A stretch of DNA of 64,000 nucleotides from Bagarius yarrelli (lineage: Eukaryota; Chordata; Actinopteri; Siluriformes; Sisoridae): contig VCAZ01000130.1 of NCBI GenBank assembly GCA_005784505.1, positions 396,574-460,573 of the forward strand. Direction: 5' to 3'. This document shows, piece by piece, positions 43,731 through 55,595 of this stretch. Below the pieces are notes generated by a model. It was not told the DNA's origin and ran no database searches. It was given only the letters and a program-made list of their open reading frames with translations. Position 1 is the first letter of the stretch; every line of letters begins with the position of its first letter. Made by a program: the position numbers and the translations under genes.

Positions 43731-44461
43731 TTAAAAAAAATACGTTTTTCGCCTGGACTTAAACACTGTGGCTGTGTCTGATTCTTTCATAGGGAGGATA
43801 TTCCATAGCTTTGGGGCTCTGTACAAGAAGGCTCTGCCCCCTGCTGTAGTTTTTATAATGCGCGGTACTGACAGACAGCCTGCATCCTTTGATCGAAGTA
43901 GACGTGGCGGAACGTAAGACACTAGAAGTTCACTTAGGTACTGCGGCGCGAGACTATTTAGAGCTTTATATGTTAAAAGTAGTATTTTAAAATCAATGCG
44001 GTGTCTCACTGGGAGCCAAGGCAGTGTGGATAAGACTGGCGTGATGTGCTCGTATCTTTTAGTTTTAGTAAGAACTCTTGCTGCTGCGTTCTGGACTAGC
44101 TGAAGTTTATTAATGTACCTAGTTGAACATCCAGACAGTAAAGCGTTACAGTAATCCAGCCTGGATGTGATAAACGCATGAACTTATTTTTCTGCATCAT
44201 TAAGTGACAAGATATTTCTTATTTTAGCGATATTTCTGAGATATTTCTGAGAACTCTATCCTGGTAATATTATCGACATGGGCTTCAAATGAGAGATTTG
44301 AGTCTATAATCACACCCAGATCTTTTACTGTTGCACTTGGTGAAACAGAAAGAATGTCTAGGGTTAAGGTGTGATCAGGAAGCTTACTTTTAACTACCTG
44401 TGGTCCTAGAACCAGAACCTCCGTCTTGTCAGGGTTTATGACATCTTCTACACTTATCCTG
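43731..44461 (-). mobile_element. L2/CR1-like LINE, RT C-terminal fragment
   Basis: The minus strand encodes, 5' to 3': PDKTEVLVLGPQVVKSKLPD and SPSATVKDLGVIIDSNLSF (44224-44430), and RIDFKILLLTYKALNSLAPQ, YLSELLVSYVPPRLLRSKDA, GRAFLYRAPKLWNILP (43731-44009). The tail 'RIDFKILLLTYKALN-LAP-YL' is very typical of fish L2-like LINEs. It abuts a plus-strand LINE at about 44462. Confidence 0.8.
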
Positions 44462-45330
44462 AACACTGACACACCACAGGGGTTTGTTATCAGTCCCTTT
44501 CTGTACTCCCTTTTCACCAGTGACTGTCTCCAATTCATCCTACAAATACCTGCTGATGATACCATCATAGTTGCGCTGATAACACAGAAGCAGCCTACAG
44601 AGAGGAGATTCAGCACTTCACAGAATAGTGTGCCTGCAGCAATTTGGATTTTTACATTAACTAGAACAAAAAAAAATTTTAGACTTTAGGACCACCAAGT
44701 GTACCGAACACTCCTCATACATGGAGAGGAGGTAGAGAGAGTGGAGAACTTCAAATTCCTTGTACCTCAAATCCCTGTTGACCTCACCTGTTCTAAGCAC
44801 ATCTCCCATCAGGTGGGAAAGGCACAACAGAGACTTTAATTTTTTAGGAAGTTGAAGCACACCCAGCTCATTTAAAACCTGCTGACCAACTTCTACCATT
44901 CAGCCATAGAAAGCCTGCTGACCTATTGCTACTCTGTGCAGCTGAAGGACCGCACAGTGGGTAGTGCAGGCAGCCGAGCGTGTGATTGGTACACTACTGC
45001 CCATACTCAGTGACATTTACAATGACTGACATTAAAAGAAAACCACATGCATTCTAAAAGACCCCACTCACCTTCTCACTACCTTCAGGGTAGATATAGA
45101 ATAATAAAAACCAAAACAAACAGACTAAAAATAGCTTCTTTCCTCAGGCAGTCAGATTCTTAAATGCATCATGCCTTTTCTTCAGTGCAATAAACCTCTA
45201 CATAAAAAAGTGTAATAATCACTATACTGCAAAATCATATTTTGCACTTCTTTACTGCACTACCACAGTGTAATTATATTATTATATAATATGTATCTTG
45301 TCCAGAATGTTGCTGTCTGTTATAATGGCT
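44462..45330 (+). mobile_element. LINE 3' part (Rex1/L2-type), plus strand
   Basis: The plus strand gives TPQGFVISPFLYSLFTSDCL, then QIPADDTIIVALI, the RT motif with the two catalytic Asp (ADD). It continues in broken frames through the thumb to the non-coding end near 45330 ('cttttcttcagtgcaataaa', 'ttgcacttctttactgcact'). It lies head to head with the minus-strand LINE at 43731-44461. Confidence 0.75.
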
Positions 45331-45467
45331 ACTTGTCTTCCTACTGTTTGTTACCTTCTTTTTTTTTATTCAATTCATTGTCCAGGGTACATGTACAGAG
45401 TATACCTGTATACCCCATCTTAGTAAGTTGGGGTCAGAGTTTTATTTTTTTTTTTTTTAATTAATGA

Positions 45468-45618
45468 TACAGCACCGCTGGAGAAGGAGGGGTTAAGGGT
45501 CTTGCTCAAGGACCTAACAGTGGTTGACTTGCCGGAGGTGGGGCTTGAACCCAGGTGTTTCTGGTCTTCAGATTAACAACTCAGCACCTTAACCATTTGA
45601 GCCACCCTGCCACCCTTA
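45468..45618 (-). repeat. SINE, reverse
   Basis: 'ggttaagggtcttgctcaag' and 'ccaggtgtttctggtctt', then 'caccttaaccatttgagcca' (complement of a tRNA-like head). Related to the other SINEs but a different subtype. Confidence 0.65.
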
Positions 45619-45639
45619 AGAGCTGCTGAACTTGTTTTC

Positions 45640-46195
45640 ATTGTTCCTAACAATGTCAATAAAGTTTTATTTATTCTATTAATGTTCCTGTTTGTATTTA
45701 TAATAATATATAAAATTAATCTTTGTAGTATTAATATTCTAGTCACTGTACAGTTTGTGCTCAGATATCACTGTAATTTACTGTCATTTTACTCAAACCT
45801 ATAGAATGATATGAATCATCAATTGTACAGCATTATTATTCCTTTATTTCTTATATAATGACAATATCCAGTGTCACACCAGGTTTCTTTCTGAATCTGG
45901 TTGCTGTCAGTGTTTTTTTCTTTGGACAGGAAGTTTTTTCTTGCAACCTGTGATTTGTTCATTATTGTTTATTCTACTTTTTATTCTATAAAATTTCTAC
46001 TTGTTCATTCTACTGTATCAATTTTTTTGGAAATTCAGTTGTTTTGCTTAAATGACCATTGTTGAATTTTTAAGGCTATTTTAGTGTGAAATAGGCAATT
46101 TTCAGTTGTAGAAAGACGGATAAATTTACGGCACAATCATTCACTTCATCTCAAAGACAAAAAAAGATTTTTACAAAAAAGATTTTTCATTACCT
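45640..46195. other. AT-rich sequence before the satellite
   Basis: No gene seen. It has several T-rich tracts. The first satellite-like bases appear at about 46196. Confidence 0.4.
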
Positions 46196-46802
46196 TAAAG
46201 ATGACCATGTGAAAAACACCTTTGGAACACATGCCAGAGCAGGTCATATATACGCATGCATGACGTCCTAGAAAGCTGAGACTTGCGGAAACGCTTAGTT
46301 GGCTCATGAAAAACGCTTTGCAGAAAGCACATAGAAAGCACATGAAAACACAAAGTATAAGTGCTCATATGATGAAAATAGTCATTCCACACATGAATTT
46401 CGACTTTTATGACTTGATATCAAAAAATATGAATTTTTTATTAAAAAATATGAAAAATCATAAAAATTTTCATATTTTTTCATTTGCAAAATGTATTTTT
46501 TTGGCAGATGCATGTGTCCTTATCCAGAGCGAAAACTTACAATATTCCTTGTTTTAACAACTGATGCAATTGGGGGTTAGGGCCCTTGCTCAGGGGTCCA
46601 ACGGTGGTGGCTTGCCGGAGCTGGGAATTGAAAAAAGCCCACAACCTTTGGGTTAGGTAATCCAAACACCTTAACCATGAGCCACCACTTCCCCCCATAT
46701 TATGACTTGTGTCCATCATCTTGCGTGAAAAGCATGTGAAAACCCCTTCGAGGGCATTCCAGTGCACTTTAAACATACGCATGCATGAAAAACCACTTTC
46801 CT
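46196..46802. repeat. diverged edge monomers of the satellite
   Basis: The first unit differs from the consensus by substitutions (for example 'gatgaccatgtgaaaaacac', 'cctagaaagctgag', lacks the accactttc segment) and carries a SINE. Such divergence at one edge and homogeneity inside is typical of real satellite arrays. Confidence 0.8.
46498..46700 (-). repeat. SINE inserted in the edge satellite monomer
   Basis: 'tggcagatgcatgtgtcctt atccagagcg' (tail, complement) to 'ccaaacaccttaaccatgag ccaccacttcc' (head, complement). It splits the AT-rich hairpin segment of the first monomer; satellite resumes near 46700. Confidence 0.8.
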
Positions 46803-49800
46803 GACGTCCTAGAGAGCTGAGACTTGCGGAAACGCTTAGTTGGCTCATGAAAAGCGCTTTGCAGAAAGCACATAGAAAGCACATGAAAACACAAAGTATA
46901 AGTGCTCATATGATGAAAATAGTCATTCCACACATGAATTTCGACTTTTATGACTTGATATCAAAAAATATGAATTTTTTATGAAAAAATATGAAAAATC
47001 ATAATTTTCATATTTTTTCATAAAATGACTGTAAAAATATTAATTTTGGGTTTTTTCATGAAAAATGCATGTGTCCCATCATCTTGCGTGAAAAGCATGT
47101 GAAAACCCCCTTCGAGGGCATTCCAGTGCACTTTAAACATACGCATGCATGAAAAACCACTTTCCTGACGTCCTAGAGAGCTGAGACTTGCGGAAACGCT
47201 TAGTTAGAGACTCATGAAAGCATGCTTTTTGCTGCAAAGCACATAGAGAAACACATGAAAACACAAAGTATAAGTGCTTATATGATGAAAATAGTCATTC
47301 CACACATGAATTTCGACTTTTATGACTTGATATCAGCAAAAAATTTTTTATGAAAAAATTTTTTAATGAAAAATTATGAAAAATCATAATTTTTTCATAT
47401 TTTTTCATAATAAAATGACTGTAAAAATATTAATTTTGGGTTTTTTCATGAAAAATGCATAAAAATTTTTTTGTGTGTCCCATCATCTTGTGTCGAAAAG
47501 CATGTGAAAACCCCCTTTTGAGGGCATGCCAGAGCAGTTTAAACAACATACGCATGCATGAAAAACCACTTTCCTGACGTCCTAGAGAGCTGAGACTTGC
47601 GGAAACGCTTAGTTAGAGACTCATGAAAAGCAGCACTTTTTGCTGCAAAGCACATAGAGAAACACATGAAAACACAAAGTATAAGTGCTCATATGATGAA
47701 AATAGTCATTCCACACATGAATTTCGACTTTTATGACTTGATATCAAAAAATATGAATTTTTTATGAAAAAATATGAAAAATCATAATTTTCATATTTTT
47801 TCATAAAATGACTGTAAAAATATTAATTTTGGGTTTTTTCATGAAAAATGCATGTGTCCCAGTCCATCATCTTGTGTCGAAAGCATGTGAAAACCCCCTT
47901 TTGAGGGCATGCCAGAGCACTGTTTAAACATACGCATGCATGAAAAACCACTTTCCTGACGTCCTAGAGAGCTGAGACTTGCGGAAACGCTTAGTTAGAG
48001 CTCATGAAACAGCAGCTTTTGCTGCAAAGCACATAGAAAACATGAACACATGAAAACACAAAGTATAAGTGCTTATATGATGAAAATAGTCATTCCACAC
48101 ATGAATTTCGACTTTTATGACTTGATATCAGCAAAATGAATTTTTTATGAAAAAATATTTTTTTCAAAAATTTTGACTTTTTTTTCATGATGAAAAAATT
48201 ATGAAAAATCATAATTTTCATATTTTTTCATAAATTAATGACTGTAAAAAATATTAATTTTGGGTTTTTTCATGAAAAATGCATGTGTCCCATCATCTTG
48301 TGTCGAAAAGCATGTGAAAACCCCCTTTTGAGGGCATGCCAGAGCAGTTTAAACATACGCATGCATGAAAAACCACTTTCCTGACGTCCTAGAGAGAGCT
48401 GAGACTTGCGGAAAACGCTTAGTTAGAGCTCATGGCAAGAAAGCAGTGCTTTTTGCTGCAGCACGCACATAGACAGAAACACATGAAAACACAAAGTATA
48501 AGTGCTTATATGATGAAAATAGTCATTCCACACATGAATTTCGACTTTTATTACTGACTTGACAAAAAATTGATATCAGAAATTATATGAATTTTTTATG
48601 AAAAAAATATGAAAAAATCATAAATTTTGATTTTTTCATATTTTTTCATAAAATTACTGTACTGTAAAAAATATATTAATTTTGGGTTTTTTCATTTTTT
48701 TCATGAAAAAAATGCATGTGTCCCATCATCTTGTCCCGAAAAAACATGTGTCAAAAACATGTGTCCCCATTTGAAAATCATGGAAAAGCATGTGAAAACC
48801 CCTTTGAGTGGCATGCCAGCCAGAGCAGTGTTTAAACATACGCATGCATGAAAAAACCACTTTCCTGACGTCCTAGAGAGCTGAGACTTGCGGAAACGCT
48901 TAGTTAGAGCTCACATGAACGCAGAGCACGCTTTTTGCTGCTGCAGCAAAGCACATAGAGAAACACATGAAAACACAAAGTATAAGTGCTTATATGATGA
49001 AAATAGTCATTCCACACATGAATTTCGACTTTTATGACTTGATATCAGAAAATTATGAATTTTTTATGAAAAAAATATGAAAATATGAAAAATCATAATT
49101 TTCATATTTTTTCATAAAATGATAATTACTGTAAAAATATTAATTTTGGGTTTTTTCATGAAAATGAAAAATGCATGTGTCCCATCATCTTGACGTGTCG
49201 AAAAGCATCATGTGAAAACCCCCTTTGGAGGGCATGTTCCACACATGCCAGAGCAGTTTAAACATACGCATGCAAACCATGCATGTTCCTGAAAAAAACC
49301 ACTTTCCTGACGTCCTAGAGAGCTGAGACTGACTTGCGGAAACGCTTAGTTAGAGACTCATGAAAAACAGCAGCTTTTTTGCTGCAAAGCACACATAGAG
49401 AACACATGAAAACACAAAGTATAAAGTGCTTATATGATGAAAATAGTCATTCCACACACATGAATTTCGACTTTTATGACTTGATATCAGAAAATTATGA
49501 CATTTTTTATGATTAAAATATGAAAAATCATAATTTTCATAATTTTTGAAATGCAAAATATGAAAAAATGAAAAAAAATTTTTTTTTTATGAAAAAAATA
49601 TGAAAAATCATAATTTTCATATTTTTTCAAAATGAAAATGCATAATTTTTCTATAAAATGTAAAAATATTAATTTTGGGTTTTTTCATGAAAAATGCATG
49701 TGTCCCATCATCTTGTGTCGAAAAGCATGTGAAAAAACCCCTTTGGAGGGCACATGCCAGAGCAGTTTAAACATACGCATGCATGAAAAACCACTTCCTG

Positions 49801-50460
49801 AAAAACCACTTTCCTGACGTCCTAGTCCTAGAGAGCTGAGACTTGCGGAAACGCTTAGTTAGAGCTCATGAAACAGCAGCTTTTTGCTGCCAAAGCACAC
49901 ATAGAGAAACACATGAAAACACAAAGTATAAGTGCTTATATGATGAAAAATAGTCATTCCACACATGAATTTCGACTTTTATGACTTGATATCAGCAAAA
50001 AATTATGAATTTTTTATGAAAAAAATATGAAAAATCATAATTTTCATATTTTTTTTCATAAAATGACTGTAAAAATATTAATTTTGGGTTTTTTTCATGA
50101 AAAAATGCATGTGTCCCATCATCTTGTGTCGAAAGCATGTGAAAACCCCCTTTTGAGGGCATGCCAGAGCAGTTTTTAAACATACGCATGCATGCATGAA
50201 AAACCACTTTCCTGACGTCCTAGAGAGCTGAGACTTGCGGAAACGCTTAGTTAGAGACTCATGAAAAGCAGCTTTTTTGCTGCAAAGCACATAGAGAACA
50301 CATGAAAACACAAAGTATAAGTGCTTATATGATGAAAATAGTCATTCCACACATGAATTTCGACTTTTATGACTTGATATCAGAAAAAAATTATGAAAAA
50401 AAATTTTTTATGATGAAAAAATATGAAAAATCATAATTTTCATATTTTTTCATAAAATGA
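46803..50460. repeat. short-monomer block of the satellite
   Basis: The core GACGTC is at 46803, 47167, 47576, 47958, 48383, 48867, 49309, 49816 and 50214. Spacings are 364-507 bp. Apart from the longer AT tracts around 48130-48200 and 49540-49640, each monomer has one hairpin module and lacks the 'aaaataggaaaatatga' segment. Confidence 0.85.
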
Positions 50461-50800
50461 CTGTAAAATATTAATTTTTGGGTGTTTTCAAAAAATGAAT
50501 GGTCTTCATTTTGTCGAATTTTGGGATTGAAATTTGCAGTTGTTTATTCAAAAAACCACTGACGTCAAAAAATGAGACTTGAAAACGGAAACGCTGTTAG
50601 ACCCAATGAAAAGCCCTTGTTCAAAGGGAAAGTCACAAAAAACACAAAGTGAAGTGAAAGCTTGCCAAATTGCATGAAAATTGCATTCCAAAAACACTTT
50701 GGGAGATTCAATTCAAAAATTTCCTTTTTACATGAAAAAATGCATAAAAAAATCTTTTTTCATAACCCCACACAATGACTGTATATTTTGGATGTTTTTT
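50461..50800. repeat. degenerate satellite unit
   Basis: Here the satellite is recognisable only in outline ('accactgacgtcaaaaaatg', 'acggaaacgctgttagac', 'aacacaaagtgaag'). Substitutions and deletions are dense, unlike every other unit inside the array. Normal sequence resumes at about 50800. Confidence 0.8.
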
Positions 50801-52040
50801 CATGAAAAATGCATGTGTCCCATCATCTTGACATGTCGAAAAAAGCATGTGAAAACCCCCTTTTGAGGGCATGCCAGAGCAGTTTTTAAACATACGCATG
50901 CATGAAAAACCACTTTCCTGACGTCCTAGAGAGCTGAGACTTGCGGAAACGCTTAGTTAGAGACTCATGAAACAGCAGCTTTTCTGCAGAAAGCACATAT
51001 AGAGAACACATGAAAACACAAAGTATAAGTGCTTATATGATGAAAATAGTCATTCCACACATGAATTTCGACTTTTATGACTTGATATCAGAAAATTATG
51101 AATTTTTTATGAAAAAAATATGAAAAATCATAATTTTTCATATTTTTTCATAAAATGACTGTAAAAAAATATTAATTTTGGTTTTTTTTGAAAAGTTTTT
51201 CATCAAAAAAAAATGCACTTAAAATAGGAAAATATGATTTTTTTTTGAAATTTTATGACTTTTCATGAAAAAAATATGAAAAAAATATGAATCATCATAA
51301 TTTTCATATTTTTTCATAAAATTACTGTAAAAATATATTAATTTTGGGTTTTTTCATGTAAAAAATGCATGTGTCCCATCATCTTGTGTCGAAAAGCATG
51401 TGAAAACCCCCTTTTGAGGGCATGCCAGAGCAGTTTTAAACATACGCATGCATGAAAAACCACTTTCCTGACGTCCTAGAGAGCTGAGACTTGCGGAAAC
51501 GCTTAGTTAGACTCATGAAACAGCAGCTTTTTGCTGCAAAGCACATAGAGAAACACATGAAAACAACAAAAGTATAAGTGCTTATATGATGAAAATAGTC
51601 ATTCCACACATGAATTTCGACTTTTATGACTTGATATCAGAAAATTATGAAATTTTTTATGAAAAAAATATGAAAAATCATAATTTTTCATATTTTTTCA
51701 TAAAATTAATGACTGTAAAAATATTAATTTTGGGTTTTTTCATGAAAAAATGCATGTGTCCCATCATCTTGAGTGTCGAAAAGCATGTGAAAACCCCCTT
51801 TTGAGGGCATGCCAGAGCAGTTTAAACATACGCATGCATGAAAAACCACTTTCCTGACGTCCTAGAGAGCTGAGACTTGCGGAAACGCTTAGTTAGAGAC
51901 TCATGAAACAGCAGCTTTTTGCTGCAAAGCACATAGAGAAACACATGAAAACACAAAGTATAAGTGCTTATATGATGAAAAATAGTCATTCCACACATGA
52001 ATTTCGACTTTTATGACTTGATATCAGAAAATTATGAATT

Positions 52041-52081
52041 TTTTATGAAAAAATATGAAAAATCATAATTTTCATATTTTT
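52041..52081. repeat. example of the conserved AT hairpin in the satellite
   Basis: ATGAAAAAATATGAAAA, a 7-base loop (atcataa), then the exact complement TTTTCATATTTTTTCAT. The 17-bp stem is present in nearly all monomers, often with only A- or T-tract length changes (positions here are approximate to a few bases). Confidence 0.85.
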
Positions 52082-55000
52082 TCATAAAATGACTGTAAAA
52101 ATATTTTTTTCAATTTTGGTTTTTTTCGAAAAATGCATTTTCATCAAAAATGCACTTTTAAAATAGGAAAATATGATTTTTTTATGAAAAGATGAAAAAA
52201 ATATGAAAAATCATAATTTTCATATTTTTTCATAAAAATTACTGTGTAAAAATATTAATTTTGGGTTTTTTTCATGAAAAATGCATGTGTCCCATCATCT
52301 TGTGTCGAAAAGCATGTGAAAACCCCCTTTTGAGGGCATGCCAGAGCAGTTTAAACATACGCATGCATGAAAAACCCACTTTCCTGACGTCCTAGAGAGC
52401 TGAGACTTGCGGAAACGCTTAGTTAGAGCTCATGAAACAGCATGCTTTTTGCTGCAAAGCACATAGAGAACACATGAAAACACAAAGTAGTATAAGTGCT
52501 TATATGATGAAAATAGTCATTCCACACATGAATTTCGACTTTTATGACTTGATATCAGAAAATATATGATTTTTTTATGAAAAAAATATGAAAAATCATA
52601 ATTTTCATATTTTTTCATATTGAAAATGACTGTAAAAAATTATTTTGGGTTTTTTGCAAAAAATTTTGGGTTTTTTCATCAAAAAAAACACTGCACTTAA
52701 AATAGGAAAATAATGATTTTTTTATGAAAAAATATGAAAAATCATAATTTTCATATTTTTTTCATAAAAATTACTGTGTAAAAATATTAATTTTGGGTTT
52801 TTTCATTTCATGAAAAAATGCATGTGTCCCATCATCTTGAGTGTCGAAAAGCATGTGAAAACCCCCTTTTGAGGGCATGCCAGAGCAGTTTTAAACATAC
52901 GCATGCATGAAAAACCACTTTCCTGACGTCCTAGAGAGCTGAGACTTGCGGAAACGCTTAGTTAGAGCTCATGAAACAGCAATGCTTTTTGCTTTAGCAC
53001 GCAAAGCACATAGAGAAACACATGAAAACACAAAGTATAAGTGCTTATATGATGAAAATAGTCATTCCACACATGAATTTCGACTTTTATGACTTGATAT
53101 CAGAAAATTATGAATTTTTTTATGAAAAAAAATATGAAAAATCATAATTTTCATATTTTTTCATAAAATGACTGTAAAAATATTAATTTTGGGGTTTTTT
53201 CATGAAAAATGCATGTGTGTCCCATCATCTTGTGTCGAGTCGAAAAGCATGTGAAAAAAACCCCCTTTGAGGGCATGCCAGAGCAGTTTTAAACATACGC
53301 ATGCATGAAAAAACCACTTTCCTGACGTCCTAGAGAGCTGAGACTTGCGGAAACGCTTAGTTAGGCTCGAGCAGTGCTCATGAAACGCAGCTTTTCTGCA
53401 GAAAGCACATAGAGAAACACATGAAAAACACAAAGTATAAGTGCTTATATGATGAAAATAGTCATTCCACACATGAATTTCGACTTTTATATGACTTGAT
53501 ATCAGAAAATTATGAAATTTTTTATGAAAAAAATATATGAAAAATCATAATTTTCATATTTTTTCATAAAATGACTGTAAAAAATATTAATTTTTGGGTT
53601 TTTTCATCAAAAATGCACTTTTCCTAAAATAGGGAAAATATTGATTTTTATTGAAAAAAAAAATACTGAAAAATAATAATTTTCATATTTTTTTTAATAA
53701 AATTACTGTTAAAAATATTAATTTTGGGTTTTTTTCATGAAAAATGCATGTGTCCCATCATCTTGTGTCGAAAAGCATGTGAAAACCCCCTTTTGAGGGC
53801 ATGCCAGAGAGCAGTTTTAAACATACGCATGCATGAAAAACCACTTTCCTGACGTCCTAGAGAGCTGAGACTTGCGGAAACGCTTAGTTAGACTCATGAA
53901 AAGCAGCTTTTCTGCAGAAAGCACATAGAAAACACATGAAACACATGAAAACACAAAGTATAAGTGCTTATATGATGAAAATAGTCATTCCACACATGAA
54001 TTTCGACTTTTATGACTTGATATCAGAAAAATTATGAAAAATTTTTTATGAAAAAATATGAAAAATCATAATTTTCATATTTTTTCATAAAATGACTGTA
54101 AAAATATTAATTTTGGGTTTTTTCATGAAAAATGCATGTGTCCACGTCCCATCATCTTGTGTCGAAAAGCATGTGAAAACCCCCTTTTGAGGGCATGCCA
54201 GAGCAGTTTTAAACATACGCATGCATGAAAAACCACTTTCCTGACGTCCTAGAGAGCTGAGACTTGCGGAAACGCTTAGTTAGACTCATGAAACAGCAGC
54301 TTTTCTGCAGCCGCAAAGCACATAGAGAAACACATGAAAACACAAAGTATAAGTGCTTATATGATGAAAATAGTCATTCCACACATGAATTTCGACTTTT
54401 ATTTATGACTTGATATCAGAAAATTATGAATTTTTTATGAAAAAATATGAAAAATCATAATTTTCATATTTTTTCATAAAATGACTGTAAAAATATTAAT
54501 TTTGGGTTTTTTCATGAAAAATGCACTTAAAAATGGGAAAATATGATTTTTTATGAAAAAAATATGAAAAATCATAATTTTCATATTTTTTCATCAATAA
54601 AATGAAAAACTACTGTAAAAAATATTAATTTTGGGTTTTTTCATGAAAAATGCATGTGTCCCATCATCTTGTGTGAAAAGCATGTGAAAACCCCCTTTTG
54701 AGGGCATGCCAGAGCAGTTTTAAACATACGCATGCATGAAAAACCACTTTCCTGACGTCCTAGAGAGCTGAGACTTGCGGAAACGCTTAGTTAGAGCTCA
54801 TGAAACAGCAGCTTTTTCTGCAGCAAAGCACATAGAGAAAACACATGAAAAAACACAAAGTATAAGTAAGTGCTCATATGATGAAAATAGTCATTCCACA
54901 CATGAATTTCGACTTTTATGACTTGATATCAAAAAATATGAATTTTTTATGAAAAAATATGAAAAATCATAATTTTCATATTTTTTCATAAAATGACTGT

Positions 55001-55581
55001 AAAAACATTAATTTTGTGTTTTTTCATTCATGAAAAATGCATATGTCCCATCATCTTGCGTGAAAAGCATGTGAAAACCCCCTTGGAGGGCATTCCAGTG
55101 CACTTTAAACATACGCATGCATGAAAAACCACTTTCCTGACGTCCTAGAGAGCTGAGACTTGCGGAAACGCTTAGTTGGCTCATGAAACGCGCTTTGCAG
55201 AAAGCACATAGAAAGCACATGAAAACACAAAGTATAAGTGCTCATATGATGAAAATAGTCATTCCACACATGAATTTCGACTTTTATGACTTGATATCAA
55301 AAAATATGAATTTTTTTATGAAAAAATATGAAAAAATCATAATTTTCATATTTTTTCATAAAATGACTGTAAAAATATTAATTTTGGGTTTTTTCATTAA
55401 AAAATGCATGAAAAATAGGAAAATATGAGATTTTTTTAGAGCATGAAAAAAATTTGAAAAATCATAATTTTCATATTTTTTCATAAAATGACTGTAAAAA
55501 TATTAATTTTGTGTTTTTTCATGAAAAATGCATGTGTCCCATCATCTTGAGTGAAAAGCATGTGAAAACCCCCTTTGAGGG

Positions 55582-55595
55582 CCCCCCCCCCCCCC
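55582..55595. repeat. C14 homopolymer inside a satellite monomer
   Basis: A run of about 14 C interrupts the 'ccctttgagggcatgcc' segment and is followed by a repeat of 'ttgaggg'. No other monomer has it. Confidence 0.9.
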
